The position numbers were made by a program, and so were the translations under genes. Positions 55,426-64,000 of a stretch of DNA of 64,000 bases are shown piece after piece (within the stretch, counting starts at the first letter, position 1; each line of letters opens with the position of its first letter). The notes below the pieces were generated by a model. That model ran no database searches. It was not told the DNA's origin and worked only from the letters and a program-made list of their open reading frames with translations. Source of the DNA: Cliona cf. orientalis (taxonomy: Eukaryota; Porifera; Demospongiae; Clionaida; Clionaidae); contig OZ005692.1 of the NCBI GenBank assembly GCA_963930775.1, forward strand, positions 4,822,135-4,886,134, given 5' to 3'.

Positions 55426-57252
55426 TCGTGGCCCAGGTGCATAAATTGCATGGTTACAATCTGTCGGCTGTTCGTGTTAGTGAGGGTAACAGTCAAAAAT
55501 ATGAAGACGTCAAGTGTGGCAAATACAGATATGGTATGGGGAGTTCTTTTGAGCATGTATACGAAGTTTATTTGAAAGACGTGTAAATATTTTTTAGTAT
55601 TCATGTCTCCTGAAGCGGCTACCACTCGTCCTTGGTGTGCGATATTTGGAGAAGCGTACTTCAAAACCAATCTATCTCTACTAGCCATTGATGAAGCACA
55701 TTGCATCACTGAGTGGTCAGTGTCTGAAGTTAGATACCAAATCAGATTTCTAATGTTTGACAATTTATAGGGGAAAGGATTTTCGCAAGTCTTTCTCCAT
55801 CCTAGGGGATTTGCGGGCACTTACAAAGGCCCCAGTACTTAGCATGACAGCCTCAGCTCCTCCACGTGTTGAGGCTGAATTAGTGCAACAATTACAGTTG
55901 AAAAATCCTGTTTTTGTAAAGTCATCTCTAAATCGTGCTAACATCTTTTTGTGCATACGCACAAAATCAAAACTCGAAGTAAGTGTGTTGCATACTCATA
56001 GTTACATGTACCTTCGATCTGAAAGTATTGTGCAGGATGATCTTTCCAGGATTGCCACCAAATTGACTTCAAGTGACCCTAATTCAATTCCAAAAACGAT
56101 CATTTTCTTCAACACTAAAGCACTAGTCCTAAGGGCATACACATATCTTCGTAACCAAGCATATCAGAAGCATTATGTGGGAGCATATCATTCGTCTTTA
56201 ACCAATGAAACTAAACAACTCATTTCCCATTCATTTTCATCTTCAACAGCTGAAATGAGATGTTTATGTTCGACAATTGCATTTGGCATGGTAAGTAGCA
56301 TGATATATTATCATAGAGGTAGCCTTGATTAGATTTATTCACTTGTACAGGGCATAGACATCCCAGATATTGCATTATCAGTAGTGTATTGGATTCCTGA
56401 TTCAATATGTCAGTTTTACCAGGTATTAGTAGGGAGAGTTGCCGTATAGCGGGTAACTTTGGCAAATTTAAATTTGGTGAAATGGCTCTCTGTTGGTATT
56501 GGCGAAGTTTAAATTTAGCAATCTGAAGCCTAACCACCATAGGCACATGTTGCATTAACTTAAATTGGTGAGTTTGTAATTTGGTGATCTCTACCAAATT
56601 GGCCAATTCGCCAAATTAAAAATCTCACCAAAATTTCCCACTATACGATGATATTATTATTACATCATGTAATAATGCTAAATATTATTTTTAGTTGTGT
56701 GGACGAGCTGGCAGGAATGGTTCTCCATCTCTTTGTGTCCTTTTTTACAACAAAAAGCAATTAAAAGGAATTACAGATGCAGATATGAGAGCATATTGTG
56801 AGGGTAAAGAAAATTGCCGTAGGCAGCATTTACTCAGATCTCTTGGAGATATTGAACGTTTAAACCAAGACCGGTCTAAATGTTGCGACCATTGTACCCC
56901 CCGCATTGTGCCATACCCTAAATTAGCACTAATGATCAAAAGGCACACTACTAAACGTAAGAAAAACGAAGCACTTGAAGCAGCACTATGTGAGGATGAT
57001 GTAAGAGTCCTTACAGAGAGACTAATGGAGACCAGGGATAGTGTTTTGGAAAATTCTATAGGATTGAGGATGTTGGGCTCTGAAGTAGTTTGTGATTCAA
57101 TTATGATTGGTGAGATATGTCGAAAAGCACCATGTATTCGTTCTGTGCAGGATATGTCAAAGATATCTAATCTTAGACCACAATTTTATGAACCAATGTT
57201 TCATGTCATAAATGCTATGACTGACAGTATTTCACCTCCAACAAAACGGTAG
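55426..57252 (+). CDS. RecQ-like DNA helicase, 5'-truncated
   Basis: Exons 55426-55533, 55598-55715, 55771-55978, 56036-56290, 56351-56422 and 56695-57252 join in frame with GT-AG borders. They give LVVAQVHKLHGYNLSAV, then YVFMSPEA, LLAIDEAHCITEW (DEAH motif II), LSMTASAPP (motif III), IIFFNTKA (IV), GIDIPDIALSVVYW (V) and CGRAGRNG (VI). A C-terminal zinc-binding-like region (CREN-type: CEGKENCRRQHLL...CCDHC) and a tail follow. The N-terminal region with the Walker A motif is missing. The first exon is fused directly to the end of receptor copy 3, so the 5' part was lost in a rearrangement. The exons present carry no stop, but the product cannot hydrolyse ATP without motif I. It is convergent with the DUF6589-like gene, only 51 bp apart. 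Confidence 0.78.
56442..56647. mobile_element. MITE in RecQ-like intron, 206 bp
   Basis: CCGTATAGCGGGTAACTTTG at the left faces CAAAATTTCCCACTATACG at the right, an imperfect inverted repeat that continues into AAATTTGG/CCAAATT stretches. It lies wholly within the 56423-56694 intron and so does not disturb the message. Confidence 0.75.
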
Positions 57253-57303
57253 ACCAATCAGAGCATAGTGCTATACATGTTATTGATTTTATAATTTTTG
57301 ATA

Positions 57304-58997
57304 TTATACTACATCAAACAATTCATAATTTATATCATTTTCTCCATATTCAGTATTAGTGTCTTGTTGATCAAATTCAACGTCTCCTTTCAGGTAGTCA
57401 TCTAATTTTCCTGCACTCACTTTCTTGCTGCCCAAAACTCTCGGATCTTCAAATGCTGGTCCTTCACTGCCTTCCTGCTCCTTTGTGACACCTTCACTCA
57501 GTAAGTAATGTGCTATCTTTCCAATATCACCAGTAGCATCTCTTGTGGTATGCGATGCACTTTGTGTAGCACCATACATTTGATCAACCTTTTTGGCTGT
57601 GTTCATCAACATTAATGCACATAGTGATATCTCCTCCAAATGTTTCTTTGTGGCATTGGCTCCGCTAGCCCTCATAGCTTCCTTAATCATCCTGGATAGA
57701 CAAGGTATTATTACATTAATGTATTATTATTAGGCTTGATGAGCATTAATAAGAATTGCTTGGTGAGTATATTAACTTACAAGTTGTAATGTTCTATTAG
57801 TTGATCTAAGGGCTTTGCCTTCCCTTCATGTCCGCTCATGTTTGCACATCGGTTATGTGTAATGATGTATGCAATATGTTGGGGATAATTACATATCAGA
57901 TTGCATAACAGATTAACAGCTTCATGGGTGTAATTCTTCCTTCCACTACCCAGGAAATATAGAAGCCAATGCTTCCATGATCTGATAATTTCTGGACCAT
58001 CTTCATATCGGATTGCATTCCGTAGGTCCACATACAGAAACCCACCGTGCATAAAGCAGCGATGCATAGAGTAAGCGGGATCACTTGAATTTGTTGGCAT
58101 TATGCTGGTTTCTACCACTGACATAGCTTTAGATTTTAGCCATTCAATACTGGTTTCTTCATCCACGTCATCATCCATTGATGCTATATTCAGGTGGGTG
58201 CATATGCTGGCAGCAAGGTGACCATGAAAAGAATGGACGAGAAATTCGTCTCCAGTGCTAAACACCTTGCCTTTTTTGTCGACTCCTAACCGCTCAATGT
58301 GTTGACGGAGATTGGAAAGAGAGCCAATTGCAGAGGGACTCCCCCAGAAGTACTGGAGAAGGATACGTTGGCACTCACAAAGGAAATGGAAATCTCCTTT
58401 TATTTAATAAGATGATTTTGTCATAATGCGTGTACAAATTTATCACATGCACACATGTTTAGATTACCTGGGACTTCATTGACCCACTGGAGTCGATGGG
58501 CAGGAGTTATCTCTGGAAGTCGCCACAACTTTGCTCCACGCATATTCTTACAAGTAAGCTGATCTCCAACAACCACCTTGTTTTGTTGTTAGAGTAAATG
58601 ATGCATGTGTGCACATACACATTATAGCTGATAGTATTCTGTGCTATGCATGTACATACCTGTGGGTCACCTTTCAACTGTGCATCATACATAATTTGCT
58701 CAAGGATCTCTACATTTGCTTCAGTGTACTTCTCATCTTTGTGCAGTATCTTCATTGGAGCTACTATAGACTGACTAACTATACATGGGGTGACTTTAGC
58801 TGGGGAACTTGACTGGCAAACTTGGAGAAAGCTTTGAAGTGGGAAGCCATAAACCTCATAACATAATCAACTGCTCGGTTGTACATCATCAACCCATCAC
58901 TCTCACTGGGGATAATATCATGTACAGCAAGTTCACCCCTACTCTTCTGAGGATGTGTGTCACTCCAATTAACAACACCCTGAGGCAGTGCAGGCAT
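57304..58997 (-). CDS. DUF6589-type protein, possible transposase-like, one frameshift
   Basis: Minus-strand exons 58997-58660, 58576-58468, 58396-57781 and 57691-57304 join in frame with GT-AG borders. Key stretches are VVGDQLTCKNMRGAK, GDFHFLCECQRILLQYFW, HRCFMHGGFLYVDLRNA, SWKHWLLYFLGSGRKNY and ITHNRCANMSGHEGKAKPLD. I recognise these as the DUF6589 family, large and lineage-expanded in sponges, cnidarians and fungi. The conserved D and GDFH acids are reminiscent of an RNase H-like transposase core; that is my inference. A one-base shift near 58818 separates the first ATG segment (MPALPQGVVNWSD) from the rest, so the copy is either slightly broken or misassembled. The tail is acidic. Upstream exons may be missing. 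Confidence 0.6.
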
Positions 58998-59418
58998 GTA
59001 CTGAGGTCAAGGGTTAAACTGCAATTTACTTGTGCTAAGCTTGACCACATCAATTACTAGGCTAGTAGGTGTTTGGTTGACGATGTTAGTAAAAAATAAT
59101 GCTTAGCTGTTTTTGTTTTAGTGTGTAATATTTATTATTGTATGCTATATAGCTAGTGACTTTTACTAGGCGGTAAGCAACAAAGTTTAGTATAGTATTA
59201 TATGACTTCATCCTAGTGTGAATTTTTTTGTATAGCTTTATCTTTAATAGTATTAAAGTTAAAGATCTCTTCCTTTATCTCCCTACTACTGTACTGTACA
59301 AAAAACATTCAATTTATTCAGTGTGTACTTTGATAATAATCCATTTTGGACAATACTAGTCTTGAGTTTTTACAATTATTATTATTATAAATAATTATTA
59401 TTCTGTTTTACTAAACAG
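58998..59418. other. Spacer upstream of the cysteine-rich exon
   Basis: This is AT-rich non-coding DNA. I looked for a signal-peptide exon that could join to 59419 and found none convincing; no transposon end was seen. Confidence 0.4.
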
Positions 59419-59540
59419 GTGAAGCGTGGACTGAGTCATGTGTAAAACATGGTGGTTCTTGTTACTATAAAAGATGCGCTGGATTGACCTGTTACACTGG
59501 TGAATTTGGCCTCTACATATGCTGGAAGTTCTCAGGCTGA
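59419..59540 (+). CDS. Last exon of a possible small cysteine-rich secreted peptide
   Basis: After a TTTTACTAAACAG acceptor, a 122-bp exon (phase 2) encodes about 40 residues with five cysteines (C-x6-C-x4-C-x4-C-x9-C) and ends at TGA 59538-59540. An AATAAA follows at 59773. The acceptor, cysteine density and poly-A signal suggest a real terminal exon. The 5' exon, where a signal peptide is expected, was not found. The spacing resembles disulfide-rich peptides in general; I cannot assign a family or activity. The exon is too short to stand out as an open frame. Confidence 0.4.
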
Positions 59541-62039
59541 AAGCAATGCCAATACTTCAAGATTATTAAGAATGACTGTTGACAATTAATTTCTTTCCTT
59601 GGACATAATTATGACTTGAATCAATCAATATTAGAACACTGAAATTGTACCGAACAATCAAGAAATTCACTAGCTGCATGGTATATATCATGAATTACAT
59701 TAATGATGGTATAACATTGTCCATCATTGTAAACATATGTTTGTGTATGTGCATGTGTGTCCAGGACATGATAATAAATGAAATTACTAATGCTGTCTTT
59801 TTGATTGTGTAGGTGTTTGTTTTTACTGTTAGCTCTTTCCCTAAGAATTGTGAGCTATAATACATTGTGCTAAATAGATCAGTTTTAGACTAGACTACAA
59901 GAATCCTAGCTACATAAAATCTTCAAAGGCTTATTTATTTAGCTAATAAAAACAGTTAAATGAAAGCAAGTAGCTAAAACACAGAAGGTAAGAGATAATA
60001 CACTATGAATGCCAGTTTATATCTCGGGCCACAGTCCTAGCTGTGAATCTGCAACATTGCATGTAGTGACGAAATGGTTTGCGTGAGCTGCCAATTATCG
60101 ACACAGCAACTTCCAATTGGAATGTCTTATTAATAAGATGTTGGCTGGGCACATTATAATACAAAGGTTATAGCTAAAATAGTATATGGAATTAGCTATT
60201 CATTCACAAAACACTGCATGCTGTAGCCAGCTAGCGATTACTGCTATAAAATTATAGCTACTGTATTACTTTGTCATAACTTGAATACGAGAATCCTAGT
60301 TTCTTGGCTTAGTATAATAGTTACTCCAGTTTCAGAACACTGAATTAAATTTTGCTTTAGCAACGGCTTCATATCATAAACAGAATATAGATATTAACTA
60401 TAATAATTATTGTACTTGTTAGGAAAGATTTTTATAGCTTTAGACCATAGTTGTAACAAATGCTGAAATCTAATTGGTCAAAGCAGGTGGTATATATCTA
60501 GCTAATATACCATTTGCAAATTCTCATATACCACTCGTAAAATTTTGCCGGGCCATGGGCTCTGGGATATTAGTGATGTTTTGTACAGTATACAAATCAG
60601 GGGCAGAAAAATGGCGACAGACCGTACAGGGCTATAGCTGTTCTAACAATGAAAGCTGTGCTTTTTCTTAAGGAAAATATCGAAAACAGAGCTTGGCTTG
60701 CCTGTTTGTAGCTGAGCTAGCTACACGCTGTAAAGTTAGCTACAACATACGGTTTTGTACAGTCCACCATAAGAATGACCTCTCGAGCAGTGCTTTGTTC
60801 ATCAGCAAACTGTCTGTACTACAGTCTTTGTTCGAGCAGAAGCCTCAGCGGTGGCATCTAGAAGCAGCAAGTACACAATCTAAATAACGCTCACCTTCGA
60901 CCTGGATGACCTTGGCTCTGCAGGTCACGTGGCCAGAATAAGTGTGCGTGTGCTAGCGAGTCAGCTGGAAGGTTAGCGAAGTCCTGTCTCGTGCACAGCT
61001 TACTCTGCTGAAAGAGGCCATTGTTTGAACGTTTCACCATACTTTTGTGTTGTTGCTACGATCTAAAGTTGTTAGACACCGTTTGGTTTCTGTATACGTG
61101 ACTTCACGGCCAGAAATCTGCACTGCATCCATTCATCTGCATACCTATGGTTAACTCTGTGGCCACACACCCACTTGTTTACATAGTGGTGGGCGCTGCA
61201 CAAACCACGCTTACTGCAACACACTAGGTAATTGAGTAAACGATGCAGCAACTTCGAGAGAAGTGCAGCACTGCTAATCACACACCAGAGTTCTACAGGA
61301 CGCTGAATGACTTGAGTACAGCAGACCTACATGATCTACTACCACCAAGTAGCTACTAGAAGGCTACGAAGCCAAAGACTGACTGCGACACTAAAGGGAT
61401 CTAGTGGATCAGACCTACCTTAATTCGGGTGTGTATCTACAATGGTTCCTTCAGCCATTTCGAGCCTGGCAGCTACACAAATCATCACCCATACTGTATA
61501 CAGTTCTAGAGTAAACCACAATTTACGTTCATAGTGGCGCAAAAAGCGTGGGAAATGGAATTAATGATATTCATAAGGGTGAACATGTGTGCCGGAGATT
61601 AAGTTCACATATATAACTTTCGTGCAAAAAGACTCCGCCTTGGAAAATTCTGGAAAGCAGAGTAGGCGGCGATTTCAAGGATACTGGTCTTCGACATCAA
61701 TGCTTAGACTTCAGACCGTGGCTGACTAAAAATAGACATTTTTATTTACGTAATGAAGAATATATTCTGGGGTCAGACACAAACCCGCAGCTTATTTACA
61801 TACAACAGTACGGCGCAGTAGGTGTGAAAATATATTGGCTTGAGGAAAATCTATATCATAGAAATGATAGCTAGTAGCTAGCTATGGTTCTTTGCGCACG
61901 GTGTTGACAGAAGGCTGAAGAATATTTCTGAACTGCGGCTGTAGTGCAATGCGTGACACGGAGTTTCAGGAGCGATATACGGACGTTTCGTTTTCCGTAT
62001 CCACGCACTTCTGGACACGTAGAAGCCCTCAGGCCTCTA
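59541..62039. other. Non-coding region, nothing assignable
   Basis: Apart from the poly-A signal of the previous exon I see no gene. Open frames near 60474-60887 lack recognisable domains, splice context or codon bias. A partly symmetrical GGTGGTATATA...TATACCACTC pair lies at about 60486-60537. GC content rises at 60880-61440 without a coding frame. Confidence 0.45.
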
Positions 62040-62520
62040 TAGTAAGCTTCCTGCTTGCATTGTATGGCTCTACTAGGCATCCAGCTCAACTATGTGGTGG
62101 TTTTCGGACAATTTTTTTTTCTGCTTAGTGTATGGTCTCTTTGAAACAAAAAATTAATGTTCCACTCCACAAAGTATTAGGCTGCTACCTACTGTAGTGT
62201 ATACTTAACTAAGAAGCACACACTTTGTTGCAGAGAATATACTAAATCGAGTAATGCGGTAAGGTCGTCAGCATTGCATGCGCGTGTGCCATGCCCACTA
62301 ACGTAACGCGTGGGCTTTAAAACATTGCAACAGAGTGGTTTCCCATACAAACATATGGGAGATACATATGAGGCCACATCTCTAATTAGAAAGTGTCAAT
62401 CAAAATTCTGCTGATCCAAAATTCCTAATTTTTCCCATTCTGTGTGCTTATATAAAATGTTTAGCCTGAAGCGCTTCATAGGCCCGGGAACACTACATTA
62501 CATTACCAAATTTTTTTATT
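62040..62520. repeat. Diverged Repeat A segments
   Basis: At 62047-62130 the family's end is seen in plus orientation (GCTTGCATTGTATGGCTCTA...TTTTCTGCTTAGTG). From about 62250 to 62500 a minus-orientation segment shows GCCCACTAACGTAACGCGTGGGC and ACAAACATATGGGAGA. The copies are more diverged than those at 36-42 kb. Confidence 0.6.
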
Positions 62521-64000
62521 TTTTCATAACTTAGTTTGTATCTTAGTTTGTAGTAACATCCCACCCTCAACCCTATGTTTCCATAAGGGTAATGTTACTC
62601 CTTCTCCGATAATGAGAATAAAGCCTGAAAGAGAGATTAAAATTTTGTATACTAAGAGACTAATGTGTAAAAATTTAATTATGAATGAACTGACAGCAAT
62701 AGCTACACAGCTGCAAATCAAACTGTCAAATGAATAGCTATGGGAATCAATAAAGTTAGCAATTTTGGGTACTTAAATAATTGGAGTTAATATTGACAGC
62801 AATATTACCATAGTGATTTACTCAAATGTCAGGCTTACAATAAGTAACTCATGAAGGTCTGGAAACTGTTGGCATGTCCTGCTAGCTATAGTTTTCATAG
62901 GCGATCAAGTGTACTTGTCGATGAGGGGTGACGTACATGGATCACGACACTTACTGAATTCGGTACAATTTCAACACGTGTTATGGTCTCACCAGCTCAA
63001 ACTTTTGTTTCTGTCAACCAGACCTGGTGATCACGTACTGTTTCAGGTGTATAGAATCAGCTAGGATATTTAGTGCTTGTATGAGCCATGTTATGGGTAT
63101 TGCTAGAGTACTCTAGGAGTTTTAAAAGTGCTAATTGGAGATCATTAAAACATTCAGGGTATTGCAGCATGCTTAGGGTACCATGGTAGTTAATACCCCC
63201 ACGATACTGTCACAATACCCCTACTCTTTTGTCTATAGGTTGGGGTATTGACACAGTACCCCAATTTTAACAGTGTATCTCACCTTGGGAAGACACCTCT
63301 GATTCAACCAGTGTGGTCCATGAATACTCAGCTGTCTCAAGCTCCTTGTATATGAAGAGACTTTAACATCGTCAGCATTTCTATTACCATGTATTGCATT
63401 GCCAGACTTCTGTCAATAATGATATTAAGGAAAAATAATGAACTACTTCATGGATGATCTGAAGGTAAATAACTGTGCTAGTGTACCTCAGCTACATATT
63501 ATTGTTTGTATCTAGATCTCCTCTACAAATTTGTACTGTCAGACTTCTGTTAATGATCAAGTAGAGTGACTAAAGGTATAACCTGCTCACTCGTCTATTT
63601 TTACTTGCATTCTCAACATGTATTCATTGCTAGACTTCTGATAATGATGAAATTGAAAAGATTGATTACTTGAATACTCGACTGGCTTTTCGAACAACGA
63701 CGAACGAGCACTACGACAGCAAGCAGCTTCATTCGAGGAGGAGGATGGCATTCTCTGTTGGTGTGTGTGTGACAAAGCAAGTTGCAGCCATGATAAAATC
63801 TTCTTCTCCCTACCTATAACCTTTCGCATCGAGAGCACACAGCTACAGGAAGGGGGGCAGACTGTGGGCTTTTTGCCATAGCCTACGCCACGGAATTCTG
63901 CTTCGGAAATAACCCTGAGTGCAAGAGGTAAATGGTGTGGATAAATACTGCTTGTACACTAGTATGTTGTTACTAATTTTACACTTGCATACAGGTTCGA
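62521..64000. other. Non-coding region to the window end
   Basis: This is AT-rich DNA without a supported gene. Short GGGGTATTG/CAATACCCC blocks recur at about 63150-63260. CATTGCCAGACTTCTGTCAATAATGAT is echoed at 63402, 63538 and 63628, a weak dispersed repeat. A frame at 63587-63838 (minus) has no recognisable homology. Confidence 0.4.

Noticed and set aside
60474-60887. Two adjacent open frames of 64-65 aa
   Set aside because: No domain, splice context or start context is convincing.
1-64000. Bacterial or viral origin of the window
   Set aside because: GT-AG introns, animal domain architectures, LINE remnants and TA/TTAA MITEs throughout indicate animal nuclear DNA.

Overview
The window looks like nuclear DNA from an early-branching animal, most probably a demosponge (Porifera). 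The evidence is AT-rich DNA with many short GT-AG introns (about 60-270 bp), RING/B-box/NHL and ankyrin-Roc-COR-Death architectures, a polytopic beta-helix receptor-like family that I associate with sponges, and dense miniature inverted-repeat elements. Species and phylum are inferred, not shown. There are no bacterial operons, rRNA genes, CRISPR arrays or convincing functional tRNAs.

Layout. 1-7.1 kb: two tandem, decayed copies of a secreted beta-helix plus multi-membrane-segment gene; a third broken copy lies at 53.3-55.4 kb. 7.1-9.7 kb: a truncated pogo-like transposase and a LINE 3' end. 9.7-13.5 kb: exons of a deubiquitinase/Ulp1-like gene followed by a frameshifted Mutator-like (MULE) transposase with a SWIM finger. 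13.57-15.36 kb: an apparently complete Merlin transposon with 53-bp terminal repeats, an 8-bp target duplication and a three-exon, 314-residue DDE transposase. 16.0-26.1 kb: the best intact host gene, an 11-exon ankyrin-Roc-COR-Death gene with a deduced product of about 3050 aa, whose ankyrin part holds four 852-bp tandem units. 27.4-29.3 kb: a frameshifted TRIM-NHL gene. 29.8-30.4 kb: orphan ankyrin exons broken by a TTAA-targeting element. 31.4-36.4 kb: a pogo-type MITE, a two-gene element (HIRAN-Ulp1-like protease convergent with an intact pogo-like transposase) and a TA-targeting MITE. 36.4-42.4 kb: a field of two repeat families (A and B). 42.6-53.3 kb: a giant, almost perfect inverted duplication (two 4,745-bp arms, 1,159-bp spacer), each arm holding a gene for a secreted GIY-YIG-like protein. 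55.4-59.0 kb: a 5'-truncated RecQ-like helicase gene convergent with a DUF6589-type gene. 59.4 kb: the last exon of a possible small cysteine-rich secreted peptide. 59.5-64 kb: no gene that I can support.

Interpretation. This is a repeat-rich accessory region in which host gene families of innate-immunity type (ankyrin-Roc-COR-Death, TRIM-NHL, receptor-like beta-helix proteins) are duplicating and decaying among DNA transposons. Target duplications (TA, TTAA, 8 bp) give a partial order of insertions. The strongest candidates for undescribed biology are the two-gene HIRAN-Ulp/pogo element, the near-identical palindrome with its secreted nuclease-fold gene, and the convergent RecQ/DUF6589 pair. 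All coordinates, splice sites and alignments were read by eye; no search was run.
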